From positions 124,001 to 188,000 of the forward strand of contig WJMO01000005.1 in assembly GCA_014727915.1 (NCBI GenBank): a DNA stretch of 64,000 nucleotides, read 5' to 3'. Shown here piece after piece: positions 33,999 through 43,440 of the stretch. The DNA comes from Candidatus Altarchaeales archaeon. GTDB lineage: Archaea > Altiarchaeota > Altiarchaeia > IMC4 > SCGC-AAA252-I15. Every line of letters begins with the position of its first letter. Positions within the stretch are counted from its first letter, which is position 1. Made by a program: the position numbers and the translations under genes. The notes under the pieces were generated by a model. It searched no databases. It was not told where the DNA came from and was given only the letters and a program-made list of their open reading frames with translations.

Positions 33999-34481
33999 AT
34001 GAGTACAACCAACAGGAGAAAGGACGGCCTAGCAGGTTCCATGCCGGCTCCTCCTGGGGCATCCCAGGCATGCGATGACATGCTGCTCGGCGCCGCTGGG
34101 GAGAGGCAACCGTCGTTCAGGAGGGAGGAAGTTAGGGACAGGCTTTCAAAGGGCGACTGGTTCGGAGCTGGCCAGTATATATACTCGTTCCATGAGGGGG
34201 CTAGAGAGGAGGGCGTTAGAGGCCAGCAAGTATTCGATGGGGTTTTCATGTTCGCCATATCAACCGGCTGCCCTGACTCGCCCGAAAAGACGGCAGACAG
34301 GAGTGCGGTGCTCGGGTTCCTGGACGAGAGGGGGAGGCCTGAGGGGGCGGCGCCCCCAGAGGGCGGGAACTGGCAGCAGAGCAAATCCCCGCTGGTTCAT
34401 CTCTATCTGGCCCTCGAAAACAGGATGGACGTGCTGGAGGCTAACAAGCAGAGGATCCGCGAATCATATGGAATGGGATAA
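33999..34481 (+). CDS. Hypothetical protein between leuC and leuD
   Basis: This unknown 160-residue soluble protein has a low-complexity, Gly/Pro/Ala-rich start (about 8-35) and a helical, charged core (REEVRDRLSKGDWFGAGQYIYSFHEGAREEG). A second Gly/Pro-rich loop (GRPEGAAPPEGGNW) precedes a C-terminal helix (SPLVHLYLALENRMDVLEANKQRIRESY). GAGGTGGT lies eight bases upstream of the ATG, a real ribosome-binding site, so it is expressed with leuC. The insertion of an unrelated gene between leuC and leuD is unusual. I cannot name a function. Confidence 0.6.
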   Translation: MSTTNRRKDGLAGSMPAPPGASQACDDMLLGAAGERQPSFRREEVRDRLSKGDWFGAGQYIYSFHEGAREEGVRGQQVFDGVFMFAISTGCPDSPEKTADRSAVLGFLDERGRPEGAAPPEGGNWQQSKSPLVHLYLALENRMDVLEANKQRIRESYGMG

Positions 34482-34513
34482 TCGACCGAAGCAGACGTAT
34501 CATATAAAAAAAA

Positions 34514-35005
34514 ATGGACGAGAGGATCAGGGGCAGAGTTTGGGTTTTTGGGGATAATGTTGACACTGACCAGATAATCCCAGCGGAGTATCTTGTGACT
34601 GGGGATCCAGTGGAGCTCGGCAGCCACGCCTTCGAGAAGGTGCGGCCCGAGTTTGCAGAACAGGTCGAGGAAGGCGACATAATCTTGGCAGCCGACAACT
34701 TCGGTTGCGGGAGCTCAAGGGAGCACGCTCCCAGGGCTTTGCTGGGCTGCGGGGTGAAGTGTGTCATTGCCCGGAGCTTCGCCAGGATATTCTACAGGAA
34801 CAGCATCAACATAGGACTCCCACTAGTCGAATGCGAGGTTGAAGCAGGCGAAGGCGACGAGGTGGAAGTGAGCTTCAAAACAGGGAAGGTCAGGAACCTA
34901 AAGACAGGAAAGGAGTATGATTTCAAGGCACTTCCCGAGTTCCTGTTGAGCCTCATAGACTCCGGGGGGCTTGTGGAGTACACCAGGGAAAAGCTGAGGA
35001 AATGA
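34514..35005 (+). CDS. leuD: 3-isopropylmalate dehydratase, small subunit
   Basis: LeuD is the swivelling domain that completes the isomerase and sets substrate choice. The 163 residues have GDNVDTDQIIP (13-23), then YLV at the position that in this family distinguishes isopropylmalate isomerase (YLV) from homoaconitase (YLR), and FGCGSSREHAP (64-74). It is full length. The poly-A stretch and CATATAAAA directly upstream look like an internal promoter almost at the ATG. Its stop overlaps the next start (ATGA). Confidence 0.93.
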   Translation: MDERIRGRVWVFGDNVDTDQIIPAEYLVTGDPVELGSHAFEKVRPEFAEQVEEGDIILAADNFGCGSSREHAPRALLGCGVKCVIARSFARIFYRNSINIGLPLVECEVEAGEGDEVEVSFKTGKVRNLKTGKEYDFKALPEFLLSLIDSGGLVEYTREKLRK

Positions 35006-36900
35006 ACCTTAAACTGGCAATAGCCTCCATATTGTTCATATCCTCCATATTCTTCTTTTTCACCCTACAACGTGGTCGGGGAGTCGTTGGGGAAGATGCC
35101 CTTGCTGACGCGGGCAACGCCCAAGTCGATTCTCTAATGTCCCTGGGATACGTTGCTGTGGTGGACGTGGCCGAGGAGGACAGGGGCAAGTCCAATGTCA
35201 CAGGCTACAACCCCCTCATGTCATTCAGCAACCTAAACCTCTACTGCGACCAGGGCGGCGATACCGCCTATCTAATGGACATGCAGGGTAACATAGTCCA
35301 TTCGATAACCGTCGACTACGATGGCTGCGAGCTGGTCGAACCCTACAACGACAGCATACTGTTCGTGATGGGGGACAAGGCCCTCATTGACGCTTGCTAT
35401 GACTCCAGTGTCAGGTGGGTTACCGAGAACCGCTTCCACCATGACGTGGCAGTCTCGGAAACGGGTCTCATATACTCCCTGATACGTGAGGACTCATACC
35501 ATCCGGAGATAATATCGGGCAAGAAGATGCAAGACGACTTGCTTGTCGTCATCGACCCCGCCGATGGGACGATATTGCGCAGGATATCTTTCGCGCAGAT
35601 GATAATGGGGGATGATGAGCTTCTGGCCCTTGCGAGGAAGTCAGCCGATGAGAAATCGGAAGAAGAGGGTTTCGAGGGTTTGGAGGTCGTTGATGTGCTG
35701 CACACGAACTCGCTGGAGGTGATTGGTAGCGACATCTACTCCGGCGGTGAGAGGCTGTTCAAAAGGGGCGATGTCCTATTCTGCATACGGGAGCTGGACT
35801 CCATCGGCGTCTTGGACATGGACTCGGAGATGATAGTATGGCACTGGGGTCCGGGGGTGCTGGAGGGTCCGCATCAGCCCTCACTGCTTGAGAACGGGAA
35901 CATACTCGTATTCGACAACGGCGATGAACGCGGCTACTCGAGGCTGCTGGAGATGGACCCTTTGACCGAGGAGGCGGGCTGGGAGTACGTCGCCGACCCT
36001 CCTGAAACGTTTTTTTCCGATATCCGGGGCGGCGCCCAGCGGCTCCCGAACGGGAACACCCTAGTAACAGAGTCTGAGAAGGGCCACGTGTTCGAGATAG
36101 ACGAGGAAGGCGAGGTAGTATGGGACTTCTGGAACCCAAAGCTTAAGGACCAGAACACCAGGAGGAACTCCATATACCGCATGTCACGGCTGACCTCAAC
36201 AGAGGCGGATGTCACCTCCAGGGTGTGGGGTTCCCCGTACGAGGCCCTATCCTTCTGCGCCCGGATAGCCCAGGAGAAGTGGAGGGTCGAATGCTTTGGG
36301 AACGCGCAGGTGATATTCTCTGAGTTCTCGGCGGCCGGCTCGGTCTGTGATGCGACCTCCAACTCGACACTGGCGGACATCTGCAACCGTGCGATGCTCA
36401 TCGCCCGAACAGACCCCCTACTATGCTATGAGCTGGATGAGAGGGTTGAAAGGGCCGAATGCTTGGCCAAGGATGCGGTGATATTGGAAGATCCGACGGT
36501 CTGCTATGAGATATCCAGGGAAGAGGAGAGGGGCTTGTGCCTCTATCGTATTGCGGCCAAAACCGCCGACCCATCACAGTGCGGGCTTATAGGGCAGAAG
36601 GAACGGAGGGACGACTGCCTACGCACCATAGCAACTTCGACGTTGAACGCCTCGCTCTGCATCGGACTTGATGGGGTCAGAGACCTCGACACATGCTACG
36701 GGACCATCGCAGTAGAGCTGAACGAATCCCGTTCCTGCGCGCGGATACCGACGGAATTCAAGAGGGACAGGTGCTACAAGGAAGTCGCAAAAAACCTGAA
36801 CGACCTCGCCATATGCTCGGCCATAGTCTCCGACTCCGTCAGGGAATCCTGCCAGTCGATAATCTGCAAAAGAGACGATAATACAAGCCCTGAGTGTTGA
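35002..36900 (+). CDS. Arylsulfotransferase-like membrane-anchored protein with C-terminal Cys repeats
   Basis: The 632-residue protein has an N-terminal membrane anchor (about 5-22). A beta-propeller of the arylsulfotransferase (ASST) type (about 40-400) shows NRFHHDVAVSETGLIYSL near 141-158, GPHQPSLLENGNILVFDNG and GAQRLPNGNTLVTESEKGHVFEID. Residues about 418-632 are the C-x11-C-x13 repeat also present in the lipoprotein at 27259. The extracellular location is inferred from the anchor and cysteines. Family enzymes move sulfate between phenols using an active His, but many members are uncharacterised, so activity is uncertain. It overlaps leuD by four bases, an odd partner. Confidence 0.7.
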   Translation: MNLKLAIASILFISSIFFFFTLQRGRGVVGEDALADAGNAQVDSLMSLGYVAVVDVAEEDRGKSNVTGYNPLMSFSNLNLYCDQGGDTAYLMDMQGNIVHSITVDYDGCELVEPYNDSILFVMGDKALIDACYDSSVRWVTENRFHHDVAVSETGLIYSLIREDSYHPEIISGKKMQDDLLVVIDPADGTILRRISFAQMIMGDDELLALARKSADEKSEEEGFEGLEVVDVLHTNSLEVIGSDIYSGGERLFKRGDVLFCIRELDSIGVLDMDSEMIVWHWGPGVLEGPHQPSLLENGNILVFDNGDERGYSRLLEMDPLTEEAGWEYVADPPETFFSDIRGGAQRLPNGNTLVTESEKGHVFEIDEEGEVVWDFWNPKLKDQNTRRNSIYRMSRLTSTEADVTSRVWGSPYEALSFCARIAQEKWRVECFGNAQVIFSEFSAAGSVCDATSNSTLADICNRAMLIARTDPLLCYELDERVERAECLAKDAVILEDPTVCYEISREEERGLCLYRIAAKTADPSQCGLIGQKERRDDCLRTIATSTLNASLCIGLDGVRDLDTCYGTIAVELNESRSCARIPTEFKRDRCYKEVAKNLNDLAICSAIVSDSVRESCQSIICKRDDNTSPEC

Positions 36901-36963
36901 GTGTTGTTAGAATATATTCTTTTATCTGATGTTTGCCTCCAACCTCTTAAAATAAGGAATAAG

Positions 36964-36996
36964 GGTTCAAGGCGCTGCCGGATTCCCTGCTGAACC
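36964..36996. terminator. Small inverted repeat between convergent genes
   Basis: GGTTCA (36964-36969) can pair with TGAACC (36991-36996) around a 21-base loop in the 128-base gap where two genes converge. It could act as a terminator or be chance; no T-run follows. It is not a tRNA, although GGTTCAA recalls a T-loop, because no acceptor or anticodon stem fits around it. Confidence 0.25.
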
Positions 36997-37028
36997 TAAC
37001 CGAGGCAGGCAGACTAGGGGGTGGTGGA

Positions 37029-39098
37029 TTATCCTGGCTTCCTCACCCTGTACCCTAAGGCGCCCTCCGCCTTTTCGACGCGTGTGCCGTGCTTTCTCTC
37101 GAATTCATCCAGTATCCTCTGCGTCTCCTTCTGCGGTAGATTATGCACGGCTGGAACCCTAGTCCAGTATAGCGTCCCCCCAGGCTTCAAAAGCCCATAG
37201 CTTTCCTCCAATCCGACGTCAAATGCCCCTGAATACTGTCCGAAACTCTCCGTGGCAATAACCATGTGGAAGCTCTCCGGGCCAAACCTCCTGTTCAGCC
37301 TCTCCCAGGGGACAATATCAACGTCCTGCGACTCCGAATGCACATCCTTCCTTGTTATCCCCGACACAGACAAATCGATTCTCGCCTCGTCAGGGTGCTG
37401 TCTGAAGTGCTCATTCACCTCCGTTGCGAACCTTGTGCCCCCGCTGGTGTCAAGAATCCTAACATCCTCATGGGGGAACCTCGTCTGGTGCTCCCTAATC
37501 TCCTCCAGGAAATCCACGCCGTGTAGCTCATTGTACCCTTCAAAGTATTCATCTCCCGTCCCGTGCCCGCTTATACCCCTTTCAGTCTCATAGTCCGCGA
37601 TGAACATCTCCCTATTGACTCTTCTCATATGCCTAATCTGTTCTGCCAGAATTTTCCTCCTCTCAGGGCTTAGCCGTTCAACAGGGTCGAGAAACCTCAA
37701 CCCATTGAAGTTAGACAGGAGTACCGTGGGCTTGCCGTCAGCACCCCTCCTGATCTCCCCTCCGTCAGCCAATAGGAGGTACCGGTCTGAGATGTTGGTC
37801 ATAAGCCCAATCCCGGCAGCAGCAAGCCTACCTGAATGTTCTTCCACAATCCGTTCATGCTCTTCCGCGTCTATCTTGCCAGAGGCCAGAGCCTTTCTGG
37901 CGTCAATGCAGTCCGCATGCCTCCACAATGTGTAGTATACCCTGTCCCTCTTCAGCGCAGGATCTCCGTCCGGGTTCCTAAGGTGGTGTAGCCAGTCATA
38001 TTTTTTATCATCCCTGAGTTCGGGCGCAAGCTGCGTCCTACCCTCCACCTCCACGACTGCGAGCTGCTCGATTGTGCCAAAGCCGATATCCCTCAGTCTC
38101 CTGCACACAGACATGACCTCATATGGGCTGTTATATCCGATTTCAGGATTTGGAGAGTCCTTATCCAGTTTCCCGGTTTCCATCCTCTCCCCGACGTGGG
38201 ACCTCTTGTAGACTATGTTGTGGCCGTCCTTTGTCGTGGTCCTATACACGTCCCCGTGTAGTGATAGTCTCGTCCTGTCCTGGTCACACCACCTGTTCGG
38301 CATGAGGTCGTGGACTGGTATCCCGCAGTCTCGGACAACCCATAGCTCGGTCACCCCCCCGGCTTCGGGCTGTCTGAACTTCCGCCAGTGATAGGGCACC
38401 TCAAGCAACTGACTATCCGCGGCTTTTGGCTTGTCAATGACGTATGCATCCCCCCACGTATGCCTGACGGACACCCCATGTTTATCCTCAAATCCTTCCA
38501 GTATTTCCGTCAAGTTTGTCTGACCCCTCTTTGGCGTTCCCTGGAAGAATATCCTGCCTCCGGGGATGGTAACCCTGTACATCTCATCGAGGAACAGGTC
38601 AAGCCTTTTCCCATGCCTTGTCGCAGCCTCAGTGGAAACCACGAAATGGAATGATTCGCTGTCGAAGTCGAGCCTGTGCGCGGGCATCACATGGGAAAAT
38701 CCCTTAGGCAGCATAGTCTCCCTTCTTGTGACGTTTGTGCCGTGCATCTCCATTGTCTGCATATCCGGGCGGTCTCTCGAGAACCGTATAAGCTGTGCTG
38801 CAGCGACCCCCCTGCCACAGCCTATGTCCAATCCCCTCAGCGTCTCTCCTGGGAAATCATTTTGCAGTTCACGGACGACATCCCTGAATTGGACTCTGTG
38901 GAGTTCGTTGTATCCTTCGGTGTAGTAATCGCCCCGTCCCCTGCTGTCCAGGCCCCTGTCGATGACGTATTCATACTTCACATCCCCAGCTGAATCGGTC
39001 CTCCGATTGGCCTTAAGCTCTTCAGAAAGCCTCAGGCCGTCCTCTTCAGAAAGCGGAACCCTGGGCTGCTTCGACCTTCTGACTATGGGCTCAGCCAT
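37029..39098 (-). CDS. Two-methyltransferase-domain protein with a kinase-like middle
   Basis: I choose ATG 39098 (MAEPIVRRSKQ, 689 residues); the upstream extension to 39140 is hydrophobic and lies over the promoter. Residues about 55-260 form a SAM-dependent methyltransferase with GDYYTEGYNELHRV, motif I LDIGCGRG (90-97) and MYRVTIPGGRIFFQG. About 515-689 repeat the plan (DEYFEGYNELHGV, SYGLLKPGGTLYWTR), but motif I reads LDTSGGTRF, so SAM binding is probably lost. Between them, about 265-500, lies a region with a late NISDRYLLL and LLSNFNGLRFLD, faintly like the catalytic and DFG segments of a kinase fold; this is tentative. The substrate is unknown. It appears leaderless, with CTTTAATCA about 25 bases upstream. 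Confidence 0.6.
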   Translation of the reverse strand: MAEPIVRRSKQPRVPLSEEDGLRLSEELKANRRTDSAGDVKYEYVIDRGLDSRGRGDYYTEGYNELHRVQFRDVVRELQNDFPGETLRGLDIGCGRGVAAAQLIRFSRDRPDMQTMEMHGTNVTRRETMLPKGFSHVMPAHRLDFDSESFHFVVSTEAATRHGKRLDLFLDEMYRVTIPGGRIFFQGTPKRGQTNLTEILEGFEDKHGVSVRHTWGDAYVIDKPKAADSQLLEVPYHWRKFRQPEAGGVTELWVVRDCGIPVHDLMPNRWCDQDRTRLSLHGDVYRTTTKDGHNIVYKRSHVGERMETGKLDKDSPNPEIGYNSPYEVMSVCRRLRDIGFGTIEQLAVVEVEGRTQLAPELRDDKKYDWLHHLRNPDGDPALKRDRVYYTLWRHADCIDARKALASGKIDAEEHERIVEEHSGRLAAAGIGLMTNISDRYLLLADGGEIRRGADGKPTVLLSNFNGLRFLDPVERLSPERRKILAEQIRHMRRVNREMFIADYETERGISGHGTGDEYFEGYNELHGVDFLEEIREHQTRFPHEDVRILDTSGGTRFATEVNEHFRQHPDEARIDLSVSGITRKDVHSESQDVDIVPWERLNRRFGPESFHMVIATESFGQYSGAFDVGLEESYGLLKPGGTLYWTRVPAVHNLPQKETQRILDEFERKHGTRVEKAEGALGYRVRKPG

Positions 39099-39188
39099 AT
39101 AATATATCTGGAAACGGTGATTAAAGAAGAATCCAACCATGCGCTGGAGAGCCCACCCACTCTTTAAGCGTGCGGGAATAATATGTAA

Positions 39189-40256
<1,068 letters not shown>

Positions 40257-40322
40257 AGCTTTATTTACCAGTTCTACGAATAATTAAACGGTGGGCTTGG
40301 GGTATTTTGTCGGGAGGCGACA

Positions 40323-40934
40323 ATGCTCAGCCAAGCAGGTGAAGAACTGAAGTTTCTGTTGGACCGGGGATACAACAGAGAATCGGCCCTCCGATTCGTC
40401 TCAAACCACTATGAACTGCCTAAAAAGGCCCGTAACCGTATTTTAAGGGAGATATTCTCCGAGGCTGAGATACAGGAGACCGCGTCTAAGCTATATCCGA
40501 TAAATTCCATATCCGGCAATCAGATGGTCGTGGACGGTTTCAACGTGCTGATAACCGTCGAGGAGGGCATGTGTGGCGGGGATGTTTTCAGGTGCCATGA
40601 CGGGCTTCTGAGAGATAATGCCATGGCTTTCAGCAACTATCGCATATCCAGCGACACTAACAGGGCTGCTGATGCTGTGTTGGCTGTGCTGTCGGAGCAC
40701 CAGCCCAAACACGTCACGTGGGTTTTTGACAGCCAGATATCTGGCAGTGGGAGACTCGCGGAATATGTGCGCAGGGGAATGCTGGATTCGGGTATTAGGG
40801 GCGAGTCCATGACCTCCCCCAAGGCGGACGGTCACATAATGAAGATGAACCTGCTGACTGGAACCTCTGATTCCGCCCTTATCAGGCGTTTGAACTATGT
40901 GGTAGACATACCCTCTGCGGTAGTCGATTTATAA
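40323..40934 (+). CDS. DUF434-type archaeal protein
   Basis: The 203-residue protein matches the DUF434 archaeal family. A helical start (LKFLLDRGYNRESALRFVSNHYELPKKARNRILREIFS) precedes the conserved MVVDGFNVLITVEEGMCGG (about 67-86), then CHDGLLRDNAMAF and WVFDSQISGSGRLAEYV. The DGFNVLIT and DxxxSxSG stretches look like a PIN-type or nuclease-like alpha/beta domain with acidic residues, but no activity is established. GGGAGGCGA lies directly upstream of the ATG as a Shine-Dalgarno site. Confidence 0.75.
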   Translation: MLSQAGEELKFLLDRGYNRESALRFVSNHYELPKKARNRILREIFSEAEIQETASKLYPINSISGNQMVVDGFNVLITVEEGMCGGDVFRCHDGLLRDNAMAFSNYRISSDTNRAADAVLAVLSEHQPKHVTWVFDSQISGSGRLAEYVRRGMLDSGIRGESMTSPKADGHIMKMNLLTGTSDSALIRRLNYVVDIPSAVVDL

Positions 40935-40975
40935 TTGATACTTGCGAATTAGTTATTCTAACATCATTTTTTTGG

Positions 40976-42046
40976 GTGATTGTGTTGGCTAAGAGGCTTT
41001 TCATACCAGGACCTGTTGACGTTTCAGAGGATGTGGCTGCTAAGATGGCGGAGCCCATGGTCGGTCACCGTAGCAGGGAATACGCTGAACTCCATGGGAG
41101 CTGCGTCAAAGGGCTGAAGAAGATATTGATGACCGATAATAACGTTTTCATCGGCCCTATGTCCGCTTCTGGTTGGATGGAGGCTGCGGTGCGCAACTGC
41201 GTATCCAAGAAGGCATTGCATGTGGTTAACGGGGCTTTCAGCAGCAGGTGGTATAAGATATCTAAGGCTAACGGCAAGCCTGCCGAGGCTGTGGAGGTAA
41301 AATGGGGCAGCGCAGGCAAACCCGAGGATGTGGGGGACAAACTTGGCTCGGGAGAATATGATGCGTTGTTCGTGACGCACAATGAGACTTCTACGGGAGC
41401 TATGACTCCCCTGGAGGGGTTCGGGAAAATCTGCGCCGACAACGATGTCATATTCTGCGTAGACGCGGTCTCTAGCGCTTCGGGCGTTAAGATAGAGACT
41501 GACAAACTGGGCATCGACGTCCTTGTCACCGGGACTCAGAAGTGCTTCGCAGTCGCTCCTGGCCTGGCCATGACCGCAGTCAGCGAGAGGGCTTTGAAGC
41601 GTTCTGAGGCCGTTGACAACAGGGGCTTGTACTTCGACTACCAGGATTTCCTGAAGAAGGCGGAGAAGGACAACACCCCCAGCACTCCTCCCATACCTCA
41701 GATAAGGGCTTTGGACTACCAGTGCCAGAAGATAATCAAGGAGGGTTTGGAGGCCAGGTTCAAACGCCACGCTGACATGGCTGAGCACGTGCAGTCGTGG
41801 GTTAGGGACAACTGGGAGCTTTTCTGTGAGGACTGGTGCCTTTCAACCACGGTCACCTGCGCCAGGAACACCCGAGGATACGACCTCGCGGAGTTGGGCA
41901 AGAGGCTGGGTGAACGGGGCTATCAGTTCAGCAACGGATATGGAAAGCTTAAAGGCGAAGCCTTCAGGATAGCTCACATGGGAGACCGTCAGATGCCCGA
42001 GTTGAAGGAATACCTTGAGGACATAGAGGATATTGTCGGCATCTAA
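40976..42046 (+). CDS. Class V aminotransferase (serine-pyruvate/phosphoserine type)
   Basis: This PLP enzyme has 356 residues. LFIPGPVDVSEDV near the start is the family's substrate-binding PGP motif. VDAVSSASG supports the cofactor ring, and the PLP lysine lies in TGTQKCFAVAPGLAM (about 186-200). The C-terminal domain is complete. Relatives include serine-glyoxylate, alanine-glyoxylate and archaeal phosphoserine aminotransferases; sequence reading does not decide between them. The start is GTG 40976, with GTG 40982 as an alternative and no clear Shine-Dalgarno site. Any link to serine or glycine metabolism here is inferred. Confidence 0.85.
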   Translation: MIVLAKRLFIPGPVDVSEDVAAKMAEPMVGHRSREYAELHGSCVKGLKKILMTDNNVFIGPMSASGWMEAAVRNCVSKKALHVVNGAFSSRWYKISKANGKPAEAVEVKWGSAGKPEDVGDKLGSGEYDALFVTHNETSTGAMTPLEGFGKICADNDVIFCVDAVSSASGVKIETDKLGIDVLVTGTQKCFAVAPGLAMTAVSERALKRSEAVDNRGLYFDYQDFLKKAEKDNTPSTPPIPQIRALDYQCQKIIKEGLEARFKRHADMAEHVQSWVRDNWELFCEDWCLSTTVTCARNTRGYDLAELGKRLGERGYQFSNGYGKLKGEAFRIAHMGDRQMPELKEYLEDIEDIVGI

Positions 42047-42076
42047 TGGTTTATGAGAGGGGGTGGGCGGCTCGAC

Positions 42077-42493
42077 CTATCTCCTGGTCTTCCTCGACTT
42101 CGGCAATATGTTCTTGACCCTGCCGTCTTCCAAGAGGCCGGGGCCGACAACCAGGTCCCTAGTCTTCAATATGGTGAAACCCCCGCCCAAATGGCCTTCG
42201 AGGTCTTCTCCACCGTAGTATCTGTCCGCTTCCGCTTTTTTTATCACCAGAACATTTTCGGATGCGGTAATGCCTAACCGTTGTGCTCCTTCGATGGTCA
42301 GGGACAGGTCTGCGTTGGCTAGGTGCAGGCCCATCCAGTATGTGTTAAGGTCCGTGTCTGGGCCCGTATACTCGAAAAGCTTATCCTTCTTGATGGTCAG
42401 CGTTCCACGAGGCTGATATGATGATCCATAGTGGCTGTTCAAACGTTCTAAAAGATCCATTGGCTTATCCGCCTTGCCGCGTCCTTCATCCAC
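42077..42493 (-). CDS. PUA-like partner of NOL1/NOP2-type RNA methylase
   Basis: The 138-residue protein resembles the stand-alone archaeal counterpart of the C-terminal RNA-binding domain of NOL1/NOP2/RsmF proteins. It includes GLHLANADLSLTIEGAQRLG (about 55-74), then ENVLVIKKAEADRYYGGEDLEG, where a conserved Glu/Asp-rich turn precedes a strand. It begins eight bases inside the end of the methylase gene just upstream, so the two are made together. Gene pairing supports a role in RNA binding for the methylase; this is inferred. Confidence 0.75.
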   Translation of the reverse strand: MDEGRGKADKPMDLLERLNSHYGSSYQPRGTLTIKKDKLFEYTGPDTDLNTYWMGLHLANADLSLTIEGAQRLGITASENVLVIKKAEADRYYGGEDLEGHLGGGFTILKTRDLVVGPGLLEDGRVKNILPKSRKTRR

Positions 42494-43376
42494 TTTTCCT
42501 CACCTCCGCTATGAAATGGGGGTCTGTGTCGTTGTCATGCGGGTGTATCCTGGCGCATTTCCATGTATTTTCGGTGAGTCCTCTCCGGACTTTCAACCCC
42601 CCTAAATCGACCTTAAAAAGCTCAGCCCCCTCTCTTTCGTCCAGCAGGTGTTCGATCACGTCCTCGTTCTCCTCCTTGGTCGTCGTGCAGGTGCTATAGA
42701 CCATTCTGCCTCCTTCGCAGAGGCTGTCGTAGGCCGACACTACCATCTTCTTCTGCACGGTCGTAAGCTGTTTGACCCATTTTAGGCTCCATTTGCGCAG
42801 CACTTCATGGCTCTGCCTGAGCGTGCCCACGCTGGAGCAGGGAGCGTCAACGAGTATCCTGTCAAAATTCAAACCCAGCTTGTCTATCCTGCACCCGTCC
42901 TCCTTCAAGACGGCCGCGTTGGAGGCGCCGCACCGTTGTATGTTGTACACAAGTCCCCTAAGCCTCGCAGGGCTGTTGTCGTTCGCAACCAGTAGTCCCC
43001 TGTTCTCCATCACCTGGGCTAAGTGGGTTGTCTTGCCTCCCGGTGCTGCGCAGAGGTCCAGTACCCTATCTCCGGGCCCTAAGACGAGGGGTGCGATGAA
43101 CGAGGAGGCGTTCTGTATGTAGTATAGTCCCAGCTGGTGTTCCATAAGGTCCAAGTCGTCCGTTCCCACCCAGAGGCCGTCATTGCACCAGCTGACCTTC
43201 CCGTATTCGATGTTCCTCTCCCCTAGGAGGCGCTTAACCTCTCGCATGCTGGATTTAAGAGTGTTAACTCGGATGGAGTATCGGCTTTGAGGTCTGGTGA
43301 AGTAGTCCATGTAGTCATCATACTCTCCCCCCAGAAGGTCCTGGTGGTATCTCCTGAATTCAGCAGGTACTCTCAT
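42486..43376 (-). CDS. tRNA/rRNA cytosine-C5 methylase, NOL1/NOP2/Sun family
   Basis: The enzyme methylates C5 of cytosine in RNA. The 296 residues have an N-terminal substrate domain with SIRVNTLKSSMREV and the SAM site VLDLCAAPGGKTTHLAQ (near 104-120). The active-site cysteines are in VDAPCSSVGTLRQ (about 171-183) and in STCTTTKEENEDV (about 224-236). The second motif is normally STCSLxxEENE, and the Cys is preserved. Which RNA position is modified cannot be told. The partner PUA-like gene follows with an eight-base overlap. Confidence 0.9.
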   Translation of the reverse strand: MRVPAEFRRYHQDLLGGEYDDYMDYFTRPQSRYSIRVNTLKSSMREVKRLLGERNIEYGKVSWCNDGLWVGTDDLDLMEHQLGLYYIQNASSFIAPLVLGPGDRVLDLCAAPGGKTTHLAQVMENRGLLVANDNSPARLRGLVYNIQRCGASNAAVLKEDGCRIDKLGLNFDRILVDAPCSSVGTLRQSHEVLRKWSLKWVKQLTTVQKKMVVSAYDSLCEGGRMVYSTCTTTKEENEDVIEHLLDEREGAELFKVDLGGLKVRRGLTENTWKCARIHPHDNDTDPHFIAEVRKSG

Positions 43377-43440
43377 TCCCCCTCACCTCCTTCCCCCCAG
43401 TGCATGTCCTAGTATCCTCCCTCTCAATCCCCCTCATAGC

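Noticed and set aside
36961..36996. Possible tRNA in the gap after the arylsulfotransferase-like gene (GGTTCAA T-loop look)
   Set aside because: No matching acceptor stem, anticodon stem or D arm can be drawn around it; only a short inverted repeat is left.
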